Below are positions 20,892 to 29,840 of a stretch of DNA of 64,000 bases, piece after piece. The DNA is from Myxococcota bacterium (GTDB lineage Bacteria; Myxococcota_A; UBA9160; UBA4427), in contig JANQEL010000048.1 of NCBI GenBank assembly GCA_028278345.1, forward strand, positions 21,098-85,097. The letters are read 5' to 3'. The notes below the pieces were generated by a model. The model did not search any database and had not been told where the DNA came from. It saw nothing but the letters and a program-made list of their open reading frames with translations. The position numbers and the translations under genes are program-made. Positions within the stretch are counted from its first letter, which is position 1, and each line of letters opens with the position of its first letter.

Positions 20892-21665
20892 CTAGAGAAG
20901 ATGGGAATTGACGTTGATGCCACCGTCGGCGAGCACACACGCCCCGGTGACGAATGACGCTCGATCGGAGGCGAGCCAGATGACGGGTTGCGCGATCTCG
21001 TCGGGCTCGGCGATGCGACGCATCGCGTGCTGCGCGATGGTGCGCTCCCTGTCTTCGGGGAATCGTTCGAAGTAGCGCGCGATGGCGGGCGTATTGAACC
21101 CTCCTGGCGCAACCGAATTGACGCGAATGCCGCGCGCCGAGTACTCGGCGGCCCCCGTCCGCGTCAACGCATCGACGCCCCCTTTGGCGGCGATGTACGA
21201 GCCGAGCATCGCCTCGCCCTTCGAAACACTCGCCGTGATGATGTTGATGATGGAACCGCCGCCGCGTTCGAGCATCGCGGGGATCTCTTCGCGCATGCAG
21301 TAGAAGACGCCGTCGAGGGTGACGTCCATCGTGCGACGCCAGGTGTGGTCTTCGGTCTCGTGCAGGGCATGGAAGCCTCCGGCTCCGCCCACGGCATTGT
21401 TCGACGCCCAGTCGAGCCCACCGAATTGCGACAAAGTCGCTGCGACCATGGCCTTGACCTGCTCGGGATCCGCCACGTCGGTCGACACGAAGGCCGCCTC
21501 ACCTCCCACGGCTTCGACTTCGGCCACTGTCTGCTTGCCGCCGGCCTCGTCGATGTCGGCGACGATCACCTTCGAGCCCTCGCGCGCCGCGAGCACGCAG
21601 GTGGCCCGGCCCAATCCACTTCCACCACCGGTCACGAGACCGACCTTGCCTTCGAGTAGACCCAT
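20892..21665 (-). CDS. Short-chain dehydrogenase/reductase
   Basis: GKVGLVTGGGSGLGRA; Ser/Tyr-K region YIAAKGGVDALTR; RVNSVAPGGFNTP. Confidence 0.93.
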   Translation of the reverse strand: MGLLEGKVGLVTGGGSGLGRATCVLAAREGSKVIVADIDEAGGKQTVAEVEAVGGEAAFVSTDVADPEQVKAMVAATLSQFGGLDWASNNAVGGAGGFHALHETEDHTWRRTMDVTLDGVFYCMREEIPAMLERGGGSIINIITASVSKGEAMLGSYIAAKGGVDALTRTGAAEYSARGIRVNSVAPGGFNTPAIARYFERFPEDRERTIAQHAMRRIAEPDEIAQPVIWLASDRASFVTGACVLADGGINVNSHLL

Positions 21666-21767
21666 CGCCTTCTCCTCTGGGGTTGCTCCCGCTCCCCACA
21701 CCTCGCAAGATTGCTCCAGAGGGCGCCGCGCGCACGCAAAAGCGAGCGAGTGACGCTCTAGATCAGG

Positions 21768-23594
21768 GTGTCTGGAACCGGAGGCGAAGTGGGGCTGCTA
21801 CGAGATCGACGCTTCGCACCCTTCTTCTGGACCCAGTTCCTCGGTGCCTTCACCGACAACGCCTTCAAGCAGGCGTTGATCCTGATGATCACCTTTCGCG
21901 CCACGATGGGCGAAGCCGAGACGGGCGTGTTGATCGCCGTCGCCTCGGGGCTGTTCATTCTGCCCTACTTCCTGTTCAGCCCGCTGGCCGGGCAGATCGC
22001 CGACAAGTACGACAAGGCGACGGTGATGCGCCACGTGAAGGCCCTCGAGATCGCCATCATGGTGCTCGCCGCCGTGGGCTTCGCGATGGCCGCGATCGGC
22101 ATCACCTGGGCCGAGGCCTACCTGATCGCGATCCTCTTCTTGATGGGCACCCAGTCGACCTTCTTCGGGCCCGCGAAGTACTCGATCATTCCGCAGCACC
22201 TTCGCGAAGAAGAGCTGATGGAAGGCACGGCCTTCGTCGAGATGGGCACCTTCGTCGCGATCCTCACGGGCACGATCGTCGGCGGCATCCTGATCATGCA
22301 GAGCGAGTTCCTGGTCGGGGGGAGCCTGATCGCGTTGGCCGCTACCGGCTGGCTGGCGAGTCGCCGCATCCCGGCCGCCGCCCCGAGCAACCCCGATCAA
22401 CCGCTCCGACTGAATTGGCTTTCGGAGTACGGCCAGCTCTATCGCGTTTCGAAGCAGAAGCAGTCGGTCTTCCTCGCGATCCTCGGCATCTCCTGGTTCT
22501 GGTTCCTCGGCGCGATGGTGATGGCGCAGCTGCCCAACTACGTGAAGCTGTTCATCCGCGGAGACGAGCCCGTCTATATCTTCTTTCTCTCGCTCTTCAC
22601 GATTAGCATCGCGCTCGGGTCCGTGCTGACGAACCGGCTGACGAACGCCACTGTCGAGTTGGGCATGGTGCCCTGCGGTGCGATCGGTCTCTCCCTCTTT
22701 CCCCTCGACATCGGTTGGCTCGACTACTCGCAACTCTCGGAGACGACCCTCACCCTCGGCGCCATGCTCAGCCTGCAGGCCGACCCGCTCATCTATCGCG
22801 TGGTCTTCGACGTCTTCGGGATGGGGATCGCTTCGAGCTTCTTCATCGTGCCGCTGTACGCGCTGCTGCAACACCGCACCGACGAGAAGACCCGCTCGCA
22901 GGTGATCGCCGCGAACAACGTGGCCGGCGCGGCCTACATGGTGGCTTCCGCGGCCGTCGTCTCCCTGCTCTACACCCTCGGCTTCGACACAGCACAGCTC
23001 TTCGTCTTCCTCGCCACCTTCAACGCGCTCAACACGGTGTATCTCGTCGCGGGCCACCCCGAGTTCGTGCTGCGCTTCGGCAGCTGGTTGCTCGGGCTCC
23101 TGCGCTACCGCGTCGAGTACCACGGTCGCAGGAACATCCCGCGCGACGGCGCGTGCCTCCTGCTCGCGAATCGCGGGAGCTGGCTCGATTGGCCGGTGAT
23201 CACGGCGGCGTGCGAACGGCCCGTGCGTTTCGTGATCGACCGCAACCGCGGCGGTTCATCGGGGTACGGATTGCTGGCGCGCTGGCTCGGCGCGATCGTG
23301 CTGCACCCCGATCGTGAGGCGGCCGATACCCCGAGCGACGTCGTGGACGCCCTCGAACGCGGCGAGGTCGTCTGCTTCTTCGAAGATGGTGAGACCCTGG
23401 GTGCGATCCTCGAACGCACCGACGTTCGCGGAGTGCCGGTGGCGCTACACGGCTTCTCCGCAACCTCGATCGAAGTCGGCCCCGATGGATGGTTGCGACG
23501 CAGCGTCGCGGTCACGATTGGCGAGGCCCACCCGGCTCCGTGCGCGCCGGAAGCGCTGGCCGTATCGGCTTCGCAACTCCACGCAAGCGCCTGA
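21768..23594 (+). CDS. MFS transporter fused to a PlsC-like acyltransferase domain (LplT-Aas-like, no ligase domain)
   Basis: GTG start. N-terminal MFS (FWTQFLGAFTDNAFKQALILM) followed by a cytosolic LPLAT-like domain (CLLLANRGSWLDWPVI...GEVVCFFEDGE). Confidence 0.85.
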   Translation: MSGTGGEVGLLRDRRFAPFFWTQFLGAFTDNAFKQALILMITFRATMGEAETGVLIAVASGLFILPYFLFSPLAGQIADKYDKATVMRHVKALEIAIMVLAAVGFAMAAIGITWAEAYLIAILFLMGTQSTFFGPAKYSIIPQHLREEELMEGTAFVEMGTFVAILTGTIVGGILIMQSEFLVGGSLIALAATGWLASRRIPAAAPSNPDQPLRLNWLSEYGQLYRVSKQKQSVFLAILGISWFWFLGAMVMAQLPNYVKLFIRGDEPVYIFFLSLFTISIALGSVLTNRLTNATVELGMVPCGAIGLSLFPLDIGWLDYSQLSETTLTLGAMLSLQADPLIYRVVFDVFGMGIASSFFIVPLYALLQHRTDEKTRSQVIAANNVAGAAYMVASAAVVSLLYTLGFDTAQLFVFLATFNALNTVYLVAGHPEFVLRFGSWLLGLLRYRVEYHGRRNIPRDGACLLLANRGSWLDWPVITAACERPVRFVIDRNRGGSSGYGLLARWLGAIVLHPDREAADTPSDVVDALERGEVVCFFEDGETLGAILERTDVRGVPVALHGFSATSIEVGPDGWLRRSVAVTIGEAHPAPCAPEALAVSASQLHASA

Positions 23595-23614
23595 ACGACC
23601 GCCAGCTCGCTGGG

Positions 23615-24352
23615 CTACTCGAAGGCCTTCGCGGGCGCGAGCAGGCGCTTGCAACTCGAGCAGTCGTGGATCTCCTCGAGGGCGAGGATCTCCGATACGC
23701 GCATGCGCGGCAGCACGATCTTGCACTGGGGACAAGAGTTGGTCTCGAGCACCGCGATTGCCGGGCGCTTGCGCGCCCGCACCGTTTCGAAGCGCTTCAT
23801 CACCTTCGCCTCGATGCTTTCGGCGAGCTTCGCGCGCTTGGCGAGTTCGCCTTCGCGCTCCCCCTCGACCCCGCTGCGGCGTTCCGCGATGTCCGCGAGC
23901 TTGCCCGGCGCTTCCCCTTCGACCCGCGCGAGTTCGGCCTCGGCCTTCGCGACGACTTCCTTGGCTGCGTCGATCGCCTCCATGTGCTCGAGGGCCTGGG
24001 TCTCGAAATCCGTCTTCGCCGCCTCCGCGGCGTCGAGTTCGTTCTGCAGCGCGGTATAGGCTTCGTTCGAGGCGACCTGGGCGCTCTGGTGATTGAGCTT
24101 CAGGATCAACGCCTCCTGGTCCTTCATCGCCGACTCGAGCCGGCGTTCCTCGAGTTCTTCGTGCTCGAGGGTCGCGCGCGCGGCTTCGAGGGCGCCCTGG
24201 GCATCGCGCACCCCCGCGGCGACGACTTCTTCTTCTGCGGGGAACTCAGCGAGCAACCCGTCGAGGCGGTCGATCTCCGCGCAGACGGCTTCGATCGCGA
24301 CGAGTTGCTTGAAGGTGGCTTCCAATGCGCTCTCCTCGTGCCGGGACCGCAT
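23615..24352 (-). CDS. Coiled-coil zinc-ribbon protein (DUF164 / zf-RING_7 type)
   Basis: Long coiled coil, then CPQCKIVLPRMRVSEI...IHDCSSCKRLL. Confidence 0.85.
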   Translation of the reverse strand: MRSRHEESALEATFKQLVAIEAVCAEIDRLDGLLAEFPAEEEVVAAGVRDAQGALEAARATLEHEELEERRLESAMKDQEALILKLNHQSAQVASNEAYTALQNELDAAEAAKTDFETQALEHMEAIDAAKEVVAKAEAELARVEGEAPGKLADIAERRSGVEGEREGELAKRAKLAESIEAKVMKRFETVRARKRPAIAVLETNSCPQCKIVLPRMRVSEILALEEIHDCSSCKRLLAPAKAFE

Positions 24353-24492
24353 CGGTAGGACGGCCCGGCCAATGGAGCGGCAGTGTAACCCGGGCCGAGA
24401 GACAGTTCGGTGACGATTTCGATTGCCAAGGGGGGTGTCCTCGTGGTTTTCTGCGCTCGGAAGCGTTCCGAGAATCCGCCAAGAGGTTGCCG

Positions 24493-25410
24493 ATGCAGCG
24501 ACGCCAGATCGGACACACCCGGGGCGGTGTTCCCATCAACGCGTTCTATCTCGACAGCCCGAGCGGCGTGCGGGTGGTGCTCGCCGAGTACGGCGCGCGA
24601 GTCGTGTGCATCGAAGCGCCCGACCGCTTCGGCAAGACGGCGCGGATCTTCGGCGCTCGCGGTGAAGTCGACGGCGTCGAGGCGATCGCCGCCAACGCCG
24701 GATGGGGCGCGACCCACTGCGCGATCGCAGGGCTCGCAGGCCAGGGGCCGGCGCAATCGGTCTGGTGGGGCGAAGCGCTCGGCGACGGGGTGCGCTTCCA
24801 CTACCGCAGCCCCGCCGGCGAAGACGGCCGCGAAGCCGAAGTCGGATGCAGTGTGGAGTACCGCCTGAACTCACACGGCACACTTCGCGTGGTCCACGGT
24901 GCCGCGATCGCCGCGGGCCACGCGAGCGGGCGCGCCGTGGCGATCGACCTGATCACACCCCTCGCCTTCCATCTCCAGGATCCCAACGCATCGTCGCGTC
25001 CGGTACACGAAGTGCAGATCGAGAGTCGCGAGATCGTCGAGTGCGATGCGGCTGGCACAGCGACCGGGCACCTGCGTCGCATCGAGGGAACCCCCGTCGA
25101 TCGATCCACCCGCGCCCGGGTCTCGACGAGCGCGAATGCGCTGCATCACTACGTGCTCGGAAGCCACGACGGCCCGGCGAGGCGGGTCGCGCGCTTGTGG
25201 GACAAGGCCTCGGGTCGCCGCGTCGAGATCGCGACCACCCGCCCCGCCCTGCAATTCGAATCGACGAAGCGCCCCGACGACGGCGCGCCCGCGGTGGCAC
25301 TCACCCCCCGCAACTTCCCGGCCGCCGATTGCCATGCACACTTTCCTTCGCCATGGCTCGAGGGTGACACGCAAGCGACCACTTTCTATCGATTCGGACT
25401 CGACGTCTGA
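24493..25410 (+). CDS. Aldose 1-epimerase-like protein
   Basis: VVLAEYGARVVCIEAPDRFGKTARIFGAR and overall length/order typical of galactose mutarotase-like proteins. Confidence 0.55.
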   Translation: MQRRQIGHTRGGVPINAFYLDSPSGVRVVLAEYGARVVCIEAPDRFGKTARIFGARGEVDGVEAIAANAGWGATHCAIAGLAGQGPAQSVWWGEALGDGVRFHYRSPAGEDGREAEVGCSVEYRLNSHGTLRVVHGAAIAAGHASGRAVAIDLITPLAFHLQDPNASSRPVHEVQIESREIVECDAAGTATGHLRRIEGTPVDRSTRARVSTSANALHHYVLGSHDGPARRVARLWDKASGRRVEIATTRPALQFESTKRPDDGAPAVALTPRNFPAADCHAHFPSPWLEGDTQATTFYRFGLDV

Positions 25411-25495
25411 ACCCGCGGCGCAGCCTCGCTGCAGCGCTAAGCTGGGCCGCGCTTCAGCTCGCAAGAAGCGCCCGTCGTGCGAAGGAACCGTTGAA

Positions 25496-25978
25496 ATGCC
25501 CTCACGCTCTGCCATCCACCCCCTCATCGCTCTCGCGCTCGCTTCGTCGATCGCGTGTTTCGCCATCGCCTGCGGCGGCGAGGAGCCCGCCGCGAAGCCC
25601 GACCCGGGCAAACAGACCGACGAACCGACCGCCGGCACCGGCAACGAGCCCAGCGAACCCGCCGACCCGGGAAATGGCGAACCCGAAGAACCCGCGAGCG
25701 AAGAGCCGCAGGCTCCCGACCCCGAGGCCCTGGCTGCGCGAGGCAAGGCGGTCTACGTCGCGAACTGCATCGCGTGCCACCACACCGAACCCGGCCTCGA
25801 CGGCGCCATCGGCCCCGCGGTGGCGGGGGCGTCGGCGGATCTCCTCGAATCGCGCATCATGCGCGCCGAATACCCCGAAGGCTACATACCCAAGCGCGAC
25901 ACCCAGCTGATGATCGCGATGCCCTACCTCGAATCCGACCTCGCGGCTCTCGCCGCGTTTCTGGCGCCCGGTTCGTAG
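25496..25978 (+). CDS. Class I c-type cytochrome, predicted lipoprotein
   Basis: Signal plus lipobox-like FAIACGG, P/E-rich linker, NCIACHHTEPG heme site and distal LMIAMPYL Met. Confidence 0.88.
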   Translation: MPSRSAIHPLIALALASSIACFAIACGGEEPAAKPDPGKQTDEPTAGTGNEPSEPADPGNGEPEEPASEEPQAPDPEALAARGKAVYVANCIACHHTEPGLDGAIGPAVAGASADLLESRIMRAEYPEGYIPKRDTQLMIAMPYLESDLAALAAFLAPGS

Positions 25979-26020
25979 CCAGCGCACGATCATCACGACG
26001 ACACCCGAGCGATTGGGAGG

Positions 26021-26440
26021 ATGACCATGACCGCCGCCCTCACTCACGTCGCCCTCCACGTCAGCGCCTTCGATGCCTGCATCGGCTTCTACCAGGAGTA
26101 TTGCGGCATGCAGATCTGCCATCGCCGCAGTGACGATCACTCGAAGGTCGCCTGGCTCGCCGAACCGGGACGCGAGAAGGAGTTCATCATCGTCGTGATC
26201 GACGGTGGCAAGCCCGGCCAACTGCAGGCCGAGGACGACTTCTCCCATCTCGGCTTTGCAGTCGCGAGTGAGAACGAAGTCGACGCCCTCGCAGCCCGCG
26301 CCGAGAGCGAGGGCTGCCTCGTCTGGCCGCCGCGCAGGGAGCCCTACCCGGTTGGATACTATTGTGGCATTCGCGACCCCGACGGAAACATCGTCGAGTT
26401 CAGCTACGGTCAGCCGCTCGGTCCCGGCGCCCAGGACTGA
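26021..26440 (+). CDS. Glyoxalase/VOC family protein
   Basis: LTHVALHVSAFDACIGFYQEYCGM ... YYCGIRDPDGNIVEFSYGQP. Confidence 0.92.
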   Translation: MTMTAALTHVALHVSAFDACIGFYQEYCGMQICHRRSDDHSKVAWLAEPGREKEFIIVVIDGGKPGQLQAEDDFSHLGFAVASENEVDALAARAESEGCLVWPPRREPYPVGYYCGIRDPDGNIVEFSYGQPLGPGAQD

Positions 26441-26482
26441 ACCCCGTCGCGTCTTTTTTCCCGTCGCAACGCCGGAGTCTCC

Positions 26483-26917
26483 ATGCCCAAGACCTATTGG
26501 CTCGTGAAGTCCGAACCCTTCAAGTATTCGTGGGACGAGTTCGTGAAGGACGGTTGGACCTATTGGGATGGCGTGCGCAACTACGAGGCGCGCAACAACC
26601 TCGCCGCCATGAAGAGGGGTGAACTCGCCCTCTACTACCACTCGAACGAGGGCAAGGAAGTCGTGGGTGTCGCGCGCGTGATCGGCGAGTCCTATCAGGA
26701 CCCGACCACCGACGACGACCGCTGGGTGGTCGTCGATTTCGAACCCGTCGTGGCGTTCGAAGAACCCGTGACCCTCAAGACCATCAAGGGTGACGACGCA
26801 CTTTCGGAGATCTCTCTCATCAAGCGCTCGCGGCTTTCGGTCGTGCCGATCGAGAAGAAGGAATTCGATCGCATCCTGAAACTCGGCAAGACGAAGCTCC
26901 CGAAAGGCGCTGCGTGA
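26483..26917 (+). CDS. EVE domain protein
   Basis: YWLVKSEPFKYSWDEF...WDGVRNYEARNNLAAMKRGELALYYHSNEGKEVVGVARVIGESYQDPT. Confidence 0.93.
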   Translation: MPKTYWLVKSEPFKYSWDEFVKDGWTYWDGVRNYEARNNLAAMKRGELALYYHSNEGKEVVGVARVIGESYQDPTTDDDRWVVVDFEPVVAFEEPVTLKTIKGDDALSEISLIKRSRLSVVPIEKKEFDRILKLGKTKLPKGAA

Positions 26918-27270
26918 GCGAAGCCGAACTCATCCTCTGGGACGGCGACTGCGGTTTCTGACGGCGCCTCGCCGCCTGGATCAGGCGGAAGGACGCAGCC
27001 GGGCGCTTCGACCCCCAGCCCTACCAGTCGGTCGCGAGCCCGCCGATGACACCCGAGCTCGCCGCCGCCTGCGCCGACGCCTTCCACGTGCTCTGCACTG
27101 ACGGCCGTACGCTCCGTGCGGGACGCGCCGTGCTCTACGTGTTCGCCGGCCTCGGCTGGCGAAAAACCTCCGCCATCCTCTCGATTCCGCCGCTCATCTG
27201 GCTGGTCGAGATCGGCTACTGGGTCGTCGCCAACAACCGCCCGCTCTTCAATCGCCTGCTTTTTCGCTGA
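26914..27270 (+). CDS. DCC-family thiol-disulfide oxidoreductase (DUF393) with in-frame TGA; candidate selenoprotein
   Basis: GTG overlaps the EVE stop. Reads VSEAELILWDGDCGF-(TGA 26959-26961)-RRLAAWIRRKDAAGRFDPQPYQSVASPPMTPELAAACADAFHVLCTDGRTLRAGRAVLYVFAGLGW...LFR*. TGA replaces the second Cys of DxxCxxC; high GC3 is kept on both sides. Confidence 0.7.
26964..26996 (+). promoter_or_regulatory. SECIS-like hairpin immediately 3' of the in-frame TGA
   Basis: CCGCCTG(26972-26978)-GAT-CAGGCGG(26982-26988) perfect stem. An outer GCG/CGC helix with interrupted pairing extends it. The loop starts with G, and 17 nt separate the TGA from the loop. Confidence 0.55.
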
Positions 27271-27308
27271 TTTCGACCGTAAGTCAGCGGCAAAACGGGA
27301 GGTTTTCA

Positions 27309-27374
27309 GCCCAAAATTGGGCAAAGCCTTTCCGCGACGGAAAACTCGTTCCTATATGGAGAACAGGTTTTCCG
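27309..27374. repeat. Cluster of short inverted repeats; possible terminator or attenuator
   Basis: GCCCAA-AA-TTGGGC (27309-27322); TTTCCG-CGA-CGGAAA overlapping CGGAAAAC (27338-27345)/GTTTTCCG (27367-27374). Confidence 0.45.
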
Positions 27375-27599
27375 GGCATTTGGAAAGAGTTTTCTTGCCC
27401 CGTTGAAACCCGCTCTGACGCCGAATTGATGCCGCTTTCGGGATGGCACGCGTCTTGCTCTAAGGAAGGTCATGAAGGGAGGGAAACAGAGCGGGCAGAG
27501 AGCCAGCCAACTCCCCTCTTCGTTTGTCTGAATCCAAGTCGTAGAGCCAGTGGTTGCTTCCCAGATTGCAACCCGATTGGAGGGTCTGGAAGGTCAAGG

Positions 27600-28255
27600 G
27601 CAGAGCCATCCGAAATAGCAACGCTTCAACGTGTGGTGATCCCGAGCAAGGCTTCGCGAACTTCATGCGAGTGGCACACGCAACGAACGCTTCCCAGACG
27701 TTCACGCGGTGACTGAAGTCCGGAGCCGGACAGGGATGTAGGTGGTAAGTGAAGCGAGCTTCCGTACGAATGGCGTGACATGGATTGTCGAAAGCAGTCG
27801 ACGCAATCCCGCCAGGTATGGAACACGCTGATGACGAATACGCTGCCGATGCACCGAGCTGACCAGCCGCAATTCAAGCCGAAGCAGCACAAGCAGAAGC
27901 AGAAGCGGTCGACGCAGTAGAAGCAGCCATCGCCAACCACCACAGCAAGGGTTCACCCGGAGTGCTCGAAAGACTTCGCGTTCGCTGACTACGCGAAGTG
28001 AGACGGGCACCCGCCGATGAAGGAGATCCGCCGATGTGGGCGGCGGATCGCCAGGCCGAGCCGGAGAGCCAGTCGCAAGACCGGGCCATGACTCGGCGAA
28101 GCCAAGGAAGGGCACGTTGACCAGGGGCGGTGCGATGAGGTCGGAAGGCACCGAACGCTGCCTGGGGAGGACGGTTTCATCATTGCGAGTGCACGACGAA
28201 ACCGTCGTTCATGGATAACGAGGAGTACACACCTCGTGAGCCGTCCTCCCCCCTT
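27600..28255 (+). ncRNA. Highly structured non-coding region; candidate large ncRNA or ORF-less group II intron-like remnant
   Basis: No credible ORF. Many perfect inverted repeats: 27630-27635/27675-27680, 27718-27722/27727-27731, 27782-27791/27798-27809, 27973-27980/27992-27999, 28025-28033/28041-28049, 28164-28174/28241-28251. Confidence 0.35.
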
Positions 28256-28615
28256 CCTTTCCTTTCAAACCCAGACGGATTCAAAGGCCCGGACGAGCAC
28301 GACGTGTGCGCGGGCGCGGCGACTCCTACTCGACGCCACTGCCACAGTCACTTCCATCCGCTCCGCGATCCGCTCAGCTCAACACGCTCGCGGCCCACGC
28401 ACATGTGCAGGGTTCGGTGAAGACGCCCATGGGCTTTAGGGATTTCCACCGAGGCCCGGAGAAAACGCCGGGCGCGGCCGTGGGGGGAATATCCCGGCAG
28501 ACGCGAACACCGGTGTTGTTCACGCCGTCGAAACCTGCCGATACGGCGAGGGGACGATCCTGTAGAGTCCGCCGCCCCGAATTTCCCTGCTGAATCGCTC
28601 GCGGAGAGAGAATCC

Positions 28616-29830
28616 ATGCACGACACCAGAGCACGCCGAACCCGGTCGATCCGACGCCCTGCCCCGGCCTTCTCTTCTTTCGTCTATCTGGTAGTCGCAT
28701 GGCTCGGCGGCACCGCGCCAGACGTGGCTCTCGCCTCGGATGCCCTCTCGGGAAAGCCCTCCGAAGGCCTCGTCTTCTCGGTGCAGAGCGGCGACGAAGG
28801 ACAGGGCCTCGATCTGTGGCGCGCGCGCATCTCGGACGGCGCTCTGCAACGCCTGTCGATCACGGACGAACTCGACGAACGCTGGCCACGCTGGTCGCAA
28901 GAGGCAGGGCTGATCGCCTTCCTGCAACGCAACCTCACGGGTTTGATGAGCAGCACCATCATGCTGCTCGATCCCGAATCCGGAGAGCGCCGCAACGTAC
29001 GAGCCAACCCCGACCTGTCCCAGCGCTCCCACGCCTGGTCTCCCGATGGGAGATTCGTCGCTCACACCTTCCGCGTGCCGCCCACCAGCGCCAAGGAGAA
29101 GACCAACGCCGGAACCGCGGTGGTCGACATCGCGAAGGGCGAACGCGAGATCGTTTCCGAATCGGAAGAAGTCGGCTACCGCATGCAGAGTCTCGCCTAC
29201 GCGCACGATGGCACCCGCATCGTCGGCCACGGGCGCAACCCGACGCTTTCGACCGACGACAAGATGTGGTTGCTCACCCCGGGAAAGAGACCGAAGGCCG
29301 TTCCGGGCATTCCGCGCGGCGTCTACGACTCCCCGACCTTCACCCCCGACAACAAGGCGATCCTCTTCGACTACCGACAGGTTCGGGGAAATCCGCGCGA
29401 TCTCATGCGCATCGAGTTGGGCCCGGGCAAACGCGCGAAGCGCATCGCGAGCACTGCGCGTTCCGACGATCACTCGGCGGTGGTCTCCCCCGCGCGCAAC
29501 GAGATGGTGATCGTGACCGACATCGTGGGCAACGACAATCTCGCGCTCGTCGATCTCGAGACCGGCAAGAAGAAGTACCTCACGAAAGACCTCGTACGCG
29601 TCGCGACGAGCCCCGTGTGGTCGCCTGATGGCGAACGCATCGCCTACGTCTCGATCCCGAACCGGCTCCACGAGAAGTCGGAGAAGAAGTTCGACCAGTA
29701 CCGGGTGCACGTGATCGATCGCACGGGCAAGCAGCTCTTCGAGGCCACGGGCACGATGCCGAGCTTCATGCCGCCGTGGAAGGGCAACCAGCCGGTCGCA
29801 TCCTTCGCGAAGTCGGAAGGCCAGAAGTAG
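28616..29830 (+). CDS. TolB/PD40-type beta-propeller protein, predicted exported
   Basis: Repeats DELDERWPRWSQEAGLIAF, SHAWSPDGRFVAH, YDSPTFTPDNKAILF, TSPVWSPDGERIAYVS after an N-terminal hydrophobic segment. Confidence 0.85.
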   Translation: MHDTRARRTRSIRRPAPAFSSFVYLVVAWLGGTAPDVALASDALSGKPSEGLVFSVQSGDEGQGLDLWRARISDGALQRLSITDELDERWPRWSQEAGLIAFLQRNLTGLMSSTIMLLDPESGERRNVRANPDLSQRSHAWSPDGRFVAHTFRVPPTSAKEKTNAGTAVVDIAKGEREIVSESEEVGYRMQSLAYAHDGTRIVGHGRNPTLSTDDKMWLLTPGKRPKAVPGIPRGVYDSPTFTPDNKAILFDYRQVRGNPRDLMRIELGPGKRAKRIASTARSDDHSAVVSPARNEMVIVTDIVGNDNLALVDLETGKKKYLTKDLVRVATSPVWSPDGERIAYVSIPNRLHEKSEKKFDQYRVHVIDRTGKQLFEATGTMPSFMPPWKGNQPVASFAKSEGQK

Positions 29831-29840
29831 GTCGAGGGGG

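Noticed and set aside
26959-26961. Simple nonsense mutation or pseudogene explanation for the DCC gene
   Set aside because: Not fully excluded. It is the less favoured reading because the TGA is exactly at a redox Cys, nothing else is broken, and a SECIS-like hairpin is correctly placed.
27046-27270. 74-aa ORF as an independent gene
   Set aside because: It is the C-terminal half of the DCC protein in the same frame as GTG 26914; the ATG is an internal Met after the TGA.
27880-27927. GAAGCAG/AAGCAG short tandem-like repeats
   Set aside because: Too short and imperfect for a CRISPR or a defined repeat family; likely local composition bias within the structured region.
27702-28151. 149-aa minus-strand ORF in the structured gap
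   Set aside because: No recognisable domain, Leu/Arg low-complexity runs, and it coincides with dense palindromes; better explained as non-coding.
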